DNA of 64,000 nt from Virgibacillus dokdonensis (GCF_900166595.1 NZ_LT745763.1:1706814-1770813), one strand, 5' to 3'; shown: positions 9,001 to 17,991, numbered from the stretch's first letter. Numbers and translations are program-made. The notes: generated from the letters alone by a model not told the origin.

Positions 9001-9183
9001 TGAGGAGCTAGTGAATAAGGAAATAACCGAATAGCTACGTCCGGCTTCATCGCCCTATGATAAGTCATCATCGGTTCGTGCCTCACCGTGGTTCCTTTAT
9101 CTCAGTTGATTCGTTCCACTCGCTACGTTGCTAAACGGGCGCTTGCGCCTTTGTTCTTTGCTTCGTTGTAAAAAGGTCAAGAA
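9001..9183 (+). repeat. Intergenic repeat block C, copy 1
   Basis: This stretch shares several blocks in the same order with 59411-59631: ATAGC-AC-TCCG-CTTCATCGCC, TAAGTCATC-TCGGTTC and GTTCCA-TCGCTACGTTG. The copy near 59.5 kb has roughly 100 extra bases in the middle. No coding frame spans it. Confidence 0.6.
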
Positions 9184-9261
9184 AGAGCATATGATAAAAA
9201 ACAAATGTGTTGTATGAATGGATGGTTTGTCTTGCTAGCTGATCTAGTAAGGAGGGGTACA

Positions 9262-10281
9262 ATGAAAGAGAGATACGCACGTCAGATTTTGTTTTCACCA
9301 ATTGGAGAACACGGACAAGCCATGTTAGCATCTGCGCATGTTGTTATGATTGGGTGTGGGGCATTAGGTACACATATAGCAGAGACGTTAATACGTGCTG
9401 GTGTGGGAACGCTAACAATAGCTGATCGTGATTACGTAGAAATGTCAAACTTGCAACGACAGCAATTGTTTACAGAACGGGATGCTCGAGAGGGCGTTCC
9501 GAAGGTAGTTGCTGCTAAAAGGAGCTTACAAAAAGTTAGAGAAGATGCAACCATTTTAACTGTTCTTGATCACGTAGATGGGCCTTTGTTAGAACAACTC
9601 ATTTCAGACGCAGATATTATTATGGATGCAACAGATAATTTTGAAACACGTCTTTTAATGAATGATGCCGCTTGGAAGCGTGGAATACCTTGGATATATG
9701 GTGCTTGTGTGGGAAGTACTGGGGTAATGTTTCCATTTGTACCGCAAACGACAGCTTGTTTTCGGTGTTTACTTCCTATACTACCAACTGTAACACAAAC
9801 ATGTGATACTACAGGAATAATTGCTCCAGTCGTAAGTATGGTAGCCGCGAATCAAAGTGCAGAAGCTTTAAAATGGTTGACTGGAAATAAAGAGAAACTA
9901 CGAAGCCAATTATTTCATTTTGATCTGTGGGATAATACCTTTGTGGAGGCGGGAATATCTCGATTGAAAAAAGATGATTGTTTAACATGCTCTTCACAAG
10001 CTACCTATCCAGCATTGGAAAAACAGGAACAAACGAATTTTGCAGTTTTATGTGGTAGAGATACGGTACAAGTTATTCCTAATGAAAAACGAAAGCTTAC
10101 TATATCCGATGGTGAGCAAGTAGTGAAAAGGCTAGGTATCGAGTATCGCATCACTGACTTTTTTATTGAATTCTACATTGCATCCTATCGTTGTATTTTA
10201 TTTGAAAATGGTAGGTTATTTATTCATGGTTTAAAAGAAATATCTAAAGGTCGGAAGTTGTATCATCAGTTATTTGGTTGA
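9262..10281 (+). CDS. moeB: Molybdopterin-synthase adenylyltransferase MoeB (ThiF/HesA family)
   Basis: A 339-residue E1-like enzyme that adenylates the C-terminal glycine of MoaD so that it can be charged with sulfur. The N-terminal Rossmann site 'GCGALGTHIAE' (about residues 30-40) and the 'D-x-DYVEMSNLQRQ' ATP-binding region are present. Zinc-binding cysteine pairs are seen ('CFRC' and, later, 'CLTC'). It could alternatively act as ThiF in thiazole synthesis, but the neighbouring moeA, mobB and moaE support MoeB. ATG at 9262 follows AAGGAGGGG. It is the first gene of the moco cluster and has block C in its upstream region. Confidence 0.88.
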   Translation: MKERYARQILFSPIGEHGQAMLASAHVVMIGCGALGTHIAETLIRAGVGTLTIADRDYVEMSNLQRQQLFTERDAREGVPKVVAAKRSLQKVREDATILTVLDHVDGPLLEQLISDADIIMDATDNFETRLLMNDAAWKRGIPWIYGACVGSTGVMFPFVPQTTACFRCLLPILPTVTQTCDTTGIIAPVVSMVAANQSAEALKWLTGNKEKLRSQLFHFDLWDNTFVEAGISRLKKDDCLTCSSQATYPALEKQEQTNFAVLCGRDTVQVIPNEKRKLTISDGEQVVKRLGIEYRITDFFIEFYIASYRCILFENGRLFIHGLKEISKGRKLYHQLFG

Positions 10282-10309
10282 AAATGCGTAGGAAAGAGGG
10301 GGAGGACTA

Positions 10310-11566
10310 GTGATAGAGAGAAGAAGCCCAATATCCGTTTCACAAGCAATACAGTACGTGATGGAGCAAATTAAACCGTTACCAATAGAAAAAGTAAACT
10401 TAAGTAAAGCGAATGGTCGAATTCTAAGGGAATCCATTGTTGCGAGTCATGCTGTGCCACCTTTTAACCGTTCTGCATACGACGGTTATGCTATCCGATC
10501 AAAAGATACGAAAGGTGCATCAGCTCATCATCCCATTTCTTTTCAAGTTATAGGGGAAATTGGAGCAGGGACAGTGCCAAATGTACCCATTGGTAAGCGG
10601 GAAGCATATCGAATTATGACGGGCGCCATCTTACCAGAACAAGCAGATGCTATTGTTATGTTAGAAAAGACGACAAAGATGATAGACGGATTTACATTAC
10701 AAGAGCCACTTCAAACTGGCGATCACGTCTCGTTTAAAGGAGAAGATGTTGAAAGAGGGGAAGTGCTTATAAAGTCTGGTACGAAAATTCACCCAGGTAC
10801 AATTGCCTTGCTTGCGACCTTTGGCTATGCAGAAGTGGATGTGTCTAAAAAGCCAGTTGTAGGTTTGCTTGCAACAGGAACAGAATTGCTGGATGTAACG
10901 GAGCAACTACAGCTTGGAAAAATACGAAACTCTAATGGGCCAATGATTCAAGCGCAACTAGATAGATTAGGAATTGTAGGTCATTATTATGGTATCATGT
11001 CAGATAATTTACAAAAATGTACCCAAGTAATGGCACAAGCTTTACAAGAAACAGATATACTTATTACAACTGGTGGGGTATCTGTTGGTGATTATGATTA
11101 TTTACTGGCGATTTACGATCGATTAGGCGCAGAAGTGTTGTTTGATAAAGTGATGATGCGTCCGGGAAGTGTTACAACCGTTGCGACTAAAGGCGATAAG
11201 CTTTTGTTTGGTTTATCGGGAAACCCTTCTGCTTGTTTTACAGGGTTTGAATTGTTTACTAGACCAGCTATTTTAACAATGATGGGTAGTAGCGAGCCGT
11301 ATTTGCCCTCTATAGAAGCTCAATTAGGAGAAGACTTTATCAAGAAAAATCCATTTACTCGATTTATTCGTGGAGTGTGGGAGATGACAGAACAAGGTGT
11401 AGTAGCTAAGCCAGCGGGTTTTAATAAATCGAATGCAGTATCTTCCATAGCACGCGGAAATTGTTTGATTGTTTTGCCTAGTGGTTCTAGTGGATATCAA
11501 AAAGGAATGCAGGTAGATATTTTGCTTTTAGGCATGGAACAAGGGGAGGCTGTGTGGCGTTTATGA
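10310..11566 (+). CDS. moeA: Molybdopterin molybdenumtransferase MoeA
   Basis: A 418-residue MoeA, which inserts molybdate into adenylated molybdopterin. The N-terminal region has 'PPFNRSAYDGYAI' (about residues 55-67). The MogA-like domain carries 'TTGGVSVGDYD' and 'GLSGNPSACFTGFE'. The C-terminal beta domain is complete. Start is GTG at 10310 behind GGGGGAGG. Its stop overlaps the mobB ATG, so moeA and mobB are translationally coupled. The product would supply the molybdoenzyme encoded just upstream. Confidence 0.92.
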   Translation: MIERRSPISVSQAIQYVMEQIKPLPIEKVNLSKANGRILRESIVASHAVPPFNRSAYDGYAIRSKDTKGASAHHPISFQVIGEIGAGTVPNVPIGKREAYRIMTGAILPEQADAIVMLEKTTKMIDGFTLQEPLQTGDHVSFKGEDVERGEVLIKSGTKIHPGTIALLATFGYAEVDVSKKPVVGLLATGTELLDVTEQLQLGKIRNSNGPMIQAQLDRLGIVGHYYGIMSDNLQKCTQVMAQALQETDILITTGGVSVGDYDYLLAIYDRLGAEVLFDKVMMRPGSVTTVATKGDKLLFGLSGNPSACFTGFELFTRPAILTMMGSSEPYLPSIEAQLGEDFIKKNPFTRFIRGVWEMTEQGVVAKPAGFNKSNAVSSIARGNCLIVLPSGSSGYQKGMQVDILLLGMEQGEAVWRL

Positions 11567-12075
11567 AAATTTTGCATGTAGTAGGTTTTAAAAATAGCGG
11601 AAAAACTACCCTAGTTTCTCGCTGGGTCCAATTATTAAAAACAAAAGGATTTTCTGTTTCGGTTATAAAACAACATGGCCATCATGGAGAGCACGGAAGT
11701 TTGAAAATGCCAGATGAAAATACAGACTCCATGCAATTTTTTCGAAGTGGTGCTGATTTGTCCATTGTGTCTGGCGGTGGAACGGTACAAATAATGTTAA
11801 ATGAAACTCCAAGTTTTGAGCGCTTAAAAAAACTAGCTTCCATGGATCAACCTGATATATTACTTATAGAAGGATTTAAAGAAGAAGCTGGATCAAAAGT
11901 TGTGTTAGTGAGAAATGAAGTAGAATGGGATGAATTAAAGCGATTGAATAATATCGTATTAGTGGTAGGTGTAGAAAATAAATCTATTTCTTTTCCCCAA
12001 ATTAGATCACGAGTGAACCTGTCTGCATTAGATAAGTGGTTATGGGAATGGTGTGGAGGGGAAGCATCATGCTAA
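11563..12075 (+). CDS. mobB: Molybdopterin-guanine dinucleotide biosynthesis protein MobB
   Basis: A 170-residue P-loop GTPase that assists MobA in forming the guanine dinucleotide cofactor needed by DMSO-reductase-type enzymes. The Walker A 'GFKNSGKTTL' is at about residues 8-17, with a histidine-rich segment 'KQHGHHGEHG' and 'LLIEGFKEE' further on. ATG at 11563 overlaps the moeA stop; a GTG at 11554 gives three more residues and is also possible. It overlaps moaE by 7 bases. Confidence 0.9.
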   Translation: MKILHVVGFKNSGKTTLVSRWVQLLKTKGFSVSVIKQHGHHGEHGSLKMPDENTDSMQFFRSGADLSIVSGGGTVQIMLNETPSFERLKKLASMDQPDILLIEGFKEEAGSKVVLVRNEVEWDELKRLNNIVLVVGVENKSISFPQIRSRVNLSALDKWLWEWCGGEASC

Positions 12076-12509
12076 AGCCGTTTGCTATTGTATCAGAACC
12101 TATTGAAGTTAAACCTTATATGGATTATGTGCTTCACCCCCATGCTGGAGCAGTTACAGTATTTACAGGGAATGTTAGAGAATGGACACATGGTGTTCGA
12201 ACCCTTTATTTATCATATCAAGCTTATGTTCCTATGGCAGAAAAAAAATTAGTAGAAGTTGGAGCAGAAATGGAAGAGAAATGGCCCGGTATCAGAGTAA
12301 CAATTGTTCACCGAATTGGAGAGTTACACATTTCAGATATTGCTGTTTTAATTGCTGTTTCTTCACCGCATAGAAAAGCTGCGTATGAAGCAAATGAATA
12401 TGCTATTGAACGCATTAAACAAGTTGTTCCTATTTGGAAAAAAGAGATTTGGGAAAACGGGCAGCAATGGGTAGGTGCGCAGAAAAAATATCCAGAAAAA
12501 GGATACTAA
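12069..12509 (+). CDS. moaE: Molybdopterin synthase catalytic subunit MoaE
   Basis: A 146-residue MoaE, the large subunit of molybdopterin synthase. It transfers sulfur from MoaD to precursor Z. 'GAVTVFTGNVRE' near residue 30 and 'HRIGEL' and 'SPHRKAAYEA' further on are family blocks, and 'WKKEIWENG-QWVG' contains the catalytic lysine region. ATG at 12069 follows GGAGGGG inside the end of mobB. In many Bacillaceae moaD follows directly; here no MoaD-like frame follows, so the small subunit must come from elsewhere. Confidence 0.92.
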   Translation: MLKPFAIVSEPIEVKPYMDYVLHPHAGAVTVFTGNVREWTHGVRTLYLSYQAYVPMAEKKLVEVGAEMEEKWPGIRVTIVHRIGELHISDIAVLIAVSSPHRKAAYEANEYAIERIKQVVPIWKKEIWENGQQWVGAQKKYPEKGY

Positions 12510-12562
12510 TAGAATAAGACTTCGTTGGGAAAACTGTAAAAAAAGAATATACTTTGATTAAA

Positions 12563-12620
12563 TTATAATTGTTATTAAATGATAATATTATTTGATAAAA
12601 ATAATGAAAAAGTGTATAAT
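12563..12620 (+). promoter_or_regulatory. Promoter with PerR-like box before dps
   Basis: TTATAATTGTTATTA at 12563-12577 resembles the PerR consensus TTATAAT-N-ATTATAA with two mismatches. TTGATA (12592-12597) and TATAAT (12615-12620) are separated by 17 bases, a near-ideal sigma-A promoter. PerR control of dps/mrgA is established in B. subtilis. Confidence 0.6.
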
Positions 12621-12654
12621 ATAAATTGAACAAACACAGAAGGAGAGATATTAG

Positions 12655-13092
12655 ATGAATCAACAATTAATAGACGCATTAAACAAACAATTAGCCAACT
12701 GGAATGTTCTTTACACAAAATTACACCATTATCATTGGTATGTGAACGGGGTTAATTTCTTTACATTACATGAAAAGTTCGAAGAGTATTATGATGAAGC
12801 AGCAAGTTACATTGATGAAATCGCAGAACGAGTGCTAACCATTAAAGGGAAACCACTATCTTCATTAAAAGGCTATCTCGAGGCTGCTACGATCCACGAA
12901 GCGGTTGGAAATGAATCTGATCATGAAATGGTTGCCCAGTTAGTGCTTGATTTTCAACAAATTGTAAATGAGTCGAATGAAATTATTGAAGTTGCAGAAG
13001 AAACAGAAGATCAACCAACAAGCGACTTGTTTATTGGTATAAAAGCATCTTTGGAAAAACATATTTGGATGTTAGAAGCTTTTAATGCTTAG
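12655..13092 (+). CDS. Dps/MrgA-family DNA-protecting ferritin
   Basis: A 145-residue Dps protein. It oxidises and stores iron and protects DNA during peroxide stress, as a dodecamer. The ferroxidase ligands lie in 'HHYHWYVNG' (around residue 25-30) and in the 'E-x3-E' pattern of 'YDEAASYIDEIAER'. The upstream promoter carries a PerR-like box. A clear ribosome site (AGGAGAG) precedes the ATG. It is monocistronic, closed by a strong terminator. Confidence 0.92.
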   Translation: MNQQLIDALNKQLANWNVLYTKLHHYHWYVNGVNFFTLHEKFEEYYDEAASYIDEIAERVLTIKGKPLSSLKGYLEAATIHEAVGNESDHEMVAQLVLDFQQIVNESNEIIEVAEETEDQPTSDLFIGIKASLEKHIWMLEAFNA

Positions 13093-13135
13093 AAAAAAAT
13101 AAATCTATAGTGCATAAAGACTATACTTATACCAT

Positions 13136-13172
13136 AGAACTATCTCTATATAATGAGAGATAGTTCTTTTTG
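13136..13172 (+). terminator. Terminator after dps
   Basis: An 11-bp perfect stem (AGAACTATCTC and its complement) is followed by TTCTTTTTG. Confidence 0.85.
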
Positions 13173-13274
13173 TTTTCTGTTTCCTTACAAAAAAGTAAGC
13201 TTATGCTTTCGAAACCGTAAGAATACATTAACAATTTATGTGGTAAAATAATTACAACCAACAAGATAAAGTAG

Positions 13275-13604
13275 GTGAAAAACTTGCATCCAAATAATAT
13301 TTTATCGTCCCTCTGTTACTTCAGTGTATTTTTCGCGCCGTTCCTATTTCCAATTATTGTCTATTTTGTAGCTGAAACGAACGTTAAAAAACATGCGAAA
13401 AGTGCTTTAGGGATGCACTTAGTACCGTTTATAACTGTTGTAGGATTAATTATTGTTACTATAACGTTAGGCTTTAGCAATTTGAGTGATACTGTGAATG
13501 GTGGTGTATTAATAGCTGTTGGTATGTTAGCTGTCATCATCAATATTTACTACTTCATTTTAAATATAATTAGAGGTATCAAGGTGTTAAATGAGAATGA
13601 ATAA
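13275..13604 (+). CDS. DUF4870-type small membrane protein
   Basis: A 109-residue protein with three membrane segments (about residues 12-31, 46-67 and 78-98). The loop after helix one, 'KKHAKSALGMHL', fits the 'HA-x-A-x-N/M' region typical of DUF4870 proteins. The function is unknown. The start could be GTG at 13275 or TTG at 13284; the AGGTGA at 13273-13278 fits the latter better. It is flanked by intergenic sequence on both sides and not part of an operon. Confidence 0.7.
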   Translation: MKNLHPNNILSSLCYFSVFFAPFLFPIIVYFVAETNVKKHAKSALGMHLVPFITVVGLIIVTITLGFSNLSDTVNGGVLIAVGMLAVIINIYYFILNIIRGIKVLNENE

Positions 13605-14066
13605 ATCAGTTTCATTTCTCATAATATAAGGTTCTAAGAATCGAAAGTGGAACTGGCTTTGTTTTATAGTACATTAAAATAGGAGGAGTTCCTATAGCAA
13701 AACTGCGGTTTTGAAATAAAAATGTAGCGATAAACTAATTTTTCCTCAGGCAACTACAAGTTGTTAAGGGAATGAAGTTCAATGCTTGGAATATTCCACT
13801 GTACGAAAAGACTTTTCCCCTTGGTACTGCAAAGTATACAAGGGTTTTTCTTGTTATATATCTTGTACTATAAGAAAGCATAAATTTTAGGCTTATCGTA
13901 ACGGTGTTTTATACAATGCTACATACATTTTATTTACAAGTAAATGAAAAAGAATGCATGAAATGCCTAGTCTTTGCGAAAATAGCAATTGTGGATGAAA
14001 GTGATCTTAAATATATAATGAAGTAATATCATTTTAAATAGGTGCATCTATACTGGAGGTAAGTTA
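13605..14066. other. Intergenic region holding a repeat-B copy
   Basis: About 460 bases with no coding frame. Apart from repeat block B (13698-13746), a weak A-like fragment (ACTATAAGAAAGCATAA, near 13866) is visible. The cat ribosome site lies at its right end. Confidence 0.5.
13698..13746 (+). repeat. Intergenic repeat block B, copy 1
   Basis: Contains GCAAAACTGCGGTTTTG and TAGCGATAAACTAATTTTTCCT. It is a diverged copy of the block also seen near 23.1, 44.0, 57.6 and 59.6 kb. Confidence 0.5.
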
Positions 14067-14720
14067 ATGTTTCATATAGTTAATCGAAAGGAATGGAAAA
14101 GAGAAGCATATTTTAACCATTTTTCTCAATTGCGTTGTACTTTTAGTATGACTGCGAATATAAATATTACAGAATTGCTAAAGCAGACGAGAGAAAGAAA
14201 AATGAAGCTTTACCCAGCCTTAATTTATATGGGCTCAAAAGTTGTAAATCAACATTCTGAATTTAGAATGTCTTATAATGATAAAGGAGAACTTGGTTAT
14301 TGGGAGGTACTTCATCCAAGTTATAGTATTTTTCATAAGGAAGAAGAACTATTCTCTAATGTTTGGACGAACTTTTCTAATATATTCGTGGAGTTTTACA
14401 ACCGTTTTATGCAAGATAGTGTAGACTATGGTGATCATCCTCGTTTGCAAGCAAAGGGAAATCCACCTACGAATATTCATCCAATATCTATTATTCCATG
14501 GACGAGTTTTACAGGATTTAATTTAAATATTAATAATGAAGGCAATTTTTTATTGCCTATAATTACATGGGGAAAGTATTTTAAAGAAGCAGAATCTGTT
14601 TTTATTCCTTTATCTGTACAAGTTCATCATGCAGTTTGTGATGGCTACCATTCTAGCTTATTAATAAATGAAATTCAAGCGTTAGCAGATCGATGTATGG
14701 ATTGGTTAGATAAAGAGTAA
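14067..14720 (+). CDS. Type-A chloramphenicol O-acetyltransferase
   Basis: A 217-residue CAT. It acetylates chloramphenicol with acetyl-CoA; the active enzyme is a trimer. The catalytic histidine is in 'VHHAVCDGYH' (about residue 188). Other family blocks are 'LYPALIYMGSKVVN', 'F-KEEELFSNVWT' and 'IPWTSFTGFNLNI', the last followed by 'FLLPIITWGKY'. Length is typical (about 215). A good site (TGGAGGT) precedes the ATG. No transposase or integrase is close, so it looks like a chromosomal cat gene. Whether it confers resistance depends on expression, which cannot be judged here. Confidence 0.9.
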   Translation: MFHIVNRKEWKREAYFNHFSQLRCTFSMTANINITELLKQTRERKMKLYPALIYMGSKVVNQHSEFRMSYNDKGELGYWEVLHPSYSIFHKEEELFSNVWTNFSNIFVEFYNRFMQDSVDYGDHPRLQAKGNPPTNIHPISIIPWTSFTGFNLNINNEGNFLLPIITWGKYFKEAESVFIPLSVQVHHAVCDGYHSSLLINEIQALADRCMDWLDKE

Positions 14721-14762
14721 AAGAGCTTGTTTTTACGCTACAACATTTTATCCACGTAAGGG

Positions 14763-14812
14763 CAAACACTTGCTATTTTCGTTTCACGAAAGAAAAGCAA
14801 GTGTTTGTTTTT
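14763..14812 (+). terminator. Terminator after cat
   Basis: A 12-bp stem (CAAACACTTGCT with complement) is followed by TTTTT. Confidence 0.85.
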
Positions 14813-14937
14813 ATATCTATAGCATATCGTCATGGGTGATGGTGCTAGTTGCCATCTATTTTGTAAAAAAATTCTCTACTCAAGTAAATAATTGTAGTTC
14901 TGTTATTTTACACTAACTACAGTATAAGCCAAGGCTT

Positions 14938-15768
14938 TTAAACAAAACCAAATTTCCCGCCAACAACCTCTTTTACTTCATGAATGACAATAAAAGATTG
15001 AGGATCTAATAATTGCACTTCTTTTTTTATTTTTAACAATTCATTTTTTTTGATTACAATATAGATGATTCGCTTATCTTCATTAACATAGTAACCATAT
15101 CCATAAAAGATGGTAGCGGCGTTGCCGAATTTGTGCGTAATACGCTTTGAGATTTCCTCATATTGTTCCGACATGATTGTCATTGCTTTTTTGTTATGAA
15201 AACCTTCAATAAACTGGTTAGCTATTTTTGTACATAAATAGACAAAAATAAAACTATATAATGTATGATACACTCCAATCGCTACAATGGAGCCTACAAT
15301 GATCAAACTATCCATATAAAAGAGGCTTTTGGAAAAATTATACCCCTTCGTATAATTCAATAAATATGCAAGTAGTGTTGTGCCTCCGTTTGATGCATCA
15401 GCAATGAAAATTAGTGCCAAGCCTGCTCCCATTAATAGTGCTCCGAAAATTACTCCTAAAATCATGTCGTCAACTGCAAAAGGTATGAGATTCATAACAC
15501 TTAATCCTACAGATGTCATAAACGCACCTACGACGGTATAAACGATGGTCTTTTTCATTAAAAACTTATAGGCAATTGCGATGAAAATTAGATTTATGAT
15601 TAAAGAACTAATACTAGCAGGAACTTCAAATAAATAATATAAAATTAAAGACATTCCAATAGTACTACCATCGCCAAGTTTATTAGGAATAACAAAAAAT
15701 TCAACAGATGCTGCGATGAGAAATGAACCAATAGTAATAAGGAGAATATCTTTTATAATAGCTTTCAT
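14938..15768 (-). CDS. YitT-family membrane protein (DUF161/DUF2179)
   Basis: A 276-residue protein with five to six membrane helices in the first 190 residues and a soluble C-terminal DUF2179 domain (about residues 195-276). The YitT signature 'F-IPNKLGDGSTIGMS' follows helix one. The DUF2179 part contains 'GNAATIFYGYGYYVNEDKRIIYIVI', shown here in shortened form as 'GYGYYVNEDKRIIYIV'. The transported molecule is not known for the family. A GGGAGG site precedes the ATG. It is a single gene, convergent with cat. Confidence 0.85.
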   Translation of the reverse strand: MKAIIKDILLITIGSFLIAASVEFFVIPNKLGDGSTIGMSLILYYLFEVPASISSLIINLIFIAIAYKFLMKKTIVYTVVGAFMTSVGLSVMNLIPFAVDDMILGVIFGALLMGAGLALIFIADASNGGTTLLAYLLNYTKGYNFSKSLFYMDSLIIVGSIVAIGVYHTLYSFIFVYLCTKIANQFIEGFHNKKAMTIMSEQYEEISKRITHKFGNAATIFYGYGYYVNEDKRIIYIVIKKNELLKIKKEVQLLDPQSFIVIHEVKEVVGGKFGFV

Positions 15769-15970
15769 ATAATAACCTCCCGAATTGCAAATTGTGTCTG
15801 AATTGACAAGGTTGACTGAAGATATTTAACAATACAATGGTATTGATTATAGTAAGCTTTCCCAAACTAGTCAATGAGAATTGGAAATGTAACTTAAATG
15901 GTAATATTTAGTTAATTTAATCAATCGGTTCGTGATAAAAATCTTTGAGAAATGAAAAAAATAAGGGATT

Positions 15971-16004
15971 AAAAAACCCCCTGTCATGAAGATTGAAAGG
16001 GGTT
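15971..16004 (-). terminator. Terminator on the minus strand after the broken tatA
   Basis: Read on the minus strand, AACCCCTT pairs with AGGGGGTT and the stem is followed by TTTTTTAAT. It would end transcription of the metallophosphoesterase and tatA-relic unit. Confidence 0.7.
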
Positions 16005-16041
16005 AAGACAACATGCCAAATGGCAAGTTAATTATTTTTCT

Positions 16042-16201
16042 CTACTTTTGCTTCATCTTCAGAAACGAATCCATTGTTGACTTTTTAAATTCTTTTAATG
16101 TTACACCAACAGCGTTACCTAATTAAGGTAATTTGGATGGTCTGAATACAATTAATCAATACTTGGTATAAGTATCCAGAGATACCAATACTTTGTAACA
16201 T
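16042..16201 (-). pseudogene. Broken second tatA
   Basis: Read on the minus strand, GAAGGAG is followed by an ATG and 'MLQSIGIS', the usual TatA N-terminus. The helix region has lost the reading frame (net loss of about 5 bases). In the next frame 'LIVFRPSKLP-stop-LGNAVGVTLKEFKKST' continues the TatA hinge and amphipathic helix. A TAA stands where the invariant-type Glu (GAA) should be, and Arg replaces the hinge Gly. So there are two or three independent lesions. It lies just downstream of a Tat-dependent phosphoesterase gene, as tatAd lies next to phoD in B. subtilis. The intact tatA at 7672 may have made it dispensable. Confidence 0.75.
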
Positions 16202-16306
16202 ATGAGTACTCCTTCTTTCATCTATTTGAAATTTAGAAATATTGCGGTGGAAGACATAGTTATTCTAACATTATTGACCTGCAAATTTTTAGTGAGAAAA
16301 AGACAG

Positions 16307-17689
16307 TTAATTATTTTGTGTTCTTCCAATTAGTTTTAAAGCATTTTTGCTTTTATTACCAAATGCATCTAAAGCGTGAATTTCTATGTCATAAGTAGTA
16401 TTTGCTTGTAAGCGATCAATACTTAAACGAAGAGGATTTGGCATTGGGTCTTTATAAAATTCTGAAAAAGCTAGGTATTCTTTTTCAATTTTTCCAGTTT
16501 GTATATTTTTTAATTTTAGTTCGTAATCATGTACTAAAAGGTCATCTTCAGCTTGTGTTAGCAATATGGTTAAACTAGAAGCTGTGGTTGCTTCATGTAA
16601 GATAGAAACCATTGCATCCTTAGTAAAGTAAGGTGGCTTTTTGTCACGGTTTTCCGTGTACTTGAAATTTCGTTTGTTTATCGGGTAATTAATTTCAAAA
16701 TCTTCGCCAGTCCAATCATTATTATGGATGTCACGGCGTTTAATGATCAATTTATTATTGTACACTTCAACAATAAGAGCTTGGTTTAGCATGTTCGCAC
16801 CATCAGGAACTGCTCCTTGTATTCTTCCACCTTCCAGCCATGCATAAGCACCTGTAGAAGTTCCGATAGTTGTAAAATCTTTTTGATGGATAATTTTCGG
16901 ATCGTCTAGCGGGTAATGAGTATGACCAGAAAATGTAATGACTTGAGGGAATTTCTTTAATGTATTGTAAAAAAGGTCCCTATTTTCAGAAAACCCCCAT
17001 TCACTTCCATAGACAGTTTCTTTAATAGGTTGATGGTGGAAAACAAATATAGGTTTTTTCCAGTCATCATTACTTGCAATCTGTAATTTGTTTTCTAGCC
17101 ATTTTATTTGGTTAGTGGAAAATGTTCCTTCTGTCTTTCCGTCTTCAGTTCCAAGGACAATGAAATGATAGCCTTTAATTATTTGATGATAGTAATGAGA
17201 TTTCATCCCGGTTTTTTGACAAAAACGTTTTTGGGAATCTATGGGGGATAAACCATTCCAATAATCGTGATTTCCAATTGCAAAAATCGGGGTTGCATCT
17301 GGATTCTTATTTTTTTCATAAATCTCCATGAATATATCATATTCCGTTTCGGAACCATACTCTGTAAGGTCGCCAACCGCGACTAACGCATCCTGTTGAG
17401 GAACTACTTGGTTCAGTTGATTTAAAGTAGTTGTAAATTTTTTCACATTAGCTTCATCATTATATTTGATATGGACATCGCTAATGACTGGGAAAACCAA
17501 ATCAGCTTTTCTTTTTTTTGCGTGTTTCACAGGTGATTTTGATACAGCGCTAACAGGAATGGTACTAAATGATCCTAATAACGTTAATCCCACAACTGTC
17601 CCGGTAACTTTGGAAGATTGTGTTAAAAAAGTTCGGCGATCCATTCTTTTATTCATGTTATTATCGTCTTTAAATTGCTTATCTGTCAT
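16307..17689 (-). CDS. Tat-exported metallophosphoesterase
   Basis: A 460-residue calcineurin-like phosphoesterase. The N-terminus has a Tat signal ('MDRRTFLTQSS', then a hydrophobic stretch ending near 'VSA'), so it is exported folded. Metal-binding blocks are in order: 'SDVHIKY', 'VGDLTEYG', 'GNHDYW', 'FHHQPI' and 'FSGHTHYP'. A C-terminal beta-rich domain of about 130 residues follows, perhaps a purple-acid-phosphatase/FnIII-like module. The substrate is unknown. The third of three consecutive ATGs (17689) is best spaced from AAAGGGG. The tatA relic follows it. Confidence 0.85.
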   Translation of the reverse strand: MTDKQFKDDNNMNKRMDRRTFLTQSSKVTGTVVGLTLLGSFSTIPVSAVSKSPVKHAKKRKADLVFPVISDVHIKYNDEANVKKFTTTLNQLNQVVPQQDALVAVGDLTEYGSETEYDIFMEIYEKNKNPDATPIFAIGNHDYWNGLSPIDSQKRFCQKTGMKSHYYHQIIKGYHFIVLGTEDGKTEGTFSTNQIKWLENKLQIASNDDWKKPIFVFHHQPIKETVYGSEWGFSENRDLFYNTLKKFPQVITFSGHTHYPLDDPKIIHQKDFTTIGTSTGAYAWLEGGRIQGAVPDGANMLNQALIVEVYNNKLIIKRRDIHNNDWTGEDFEINYPINKRNFKYTENRDKKPPYFTKDAMVSILHEATTASSLTILLTQAEDDLLVHDYELKLKNIQTGKIEKEYLAFSEFYKDPMPNPLRLSIDRLQANTTYDIEIHALDAFGNKSKNALKLIGRTQNN

Positions 17690-17904
17690 CATCATTTCCC
17701 CTTTAAGTTAGTGTGCAGACTACTCAAGGTAGACCAATTATTAAAAGTCATAACTTACCCACGTTGAACTTGAACCATTAGTATAGTTTTATGGATGTAA
17801 CGTTATAATGATTTCCCCACCTTCCATAGATTAGTTTACAGATTATTTGTTAAATGAAAATGACGCGAAAGTAAATTTTTTGGAACAAATATAATTTAGA
17901 AAAA

Positions 17905-17955
17905 CACCCCCCCCGAAGCAACTTTATTGACTATATACGTTCGGGGGTATAAAAT
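17905..17955 (+). promoter_or_regulatory. Glutaredoxin-gene promoter with C-run/G-run inverted repeat
   Basis: TTGACT (17927-17932) and TAAAAT (17950-17955) are 17 bases apart. CACCCCCCCCGAA (17905-17917) and TTCGGGGGT (17940-17948) form an inverted repeat that straddles the -35 and fills the spacer. G/C-runs next to ATAC/GTAT recall CsoR/CstR-family operators, but the arrangement differs, so the regulator is uncertain. Confidence 0.5.
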
Positions 17956-17991
17956 GAAGGTAAATAAAATGAATGAAAGGAGAATTTTATA

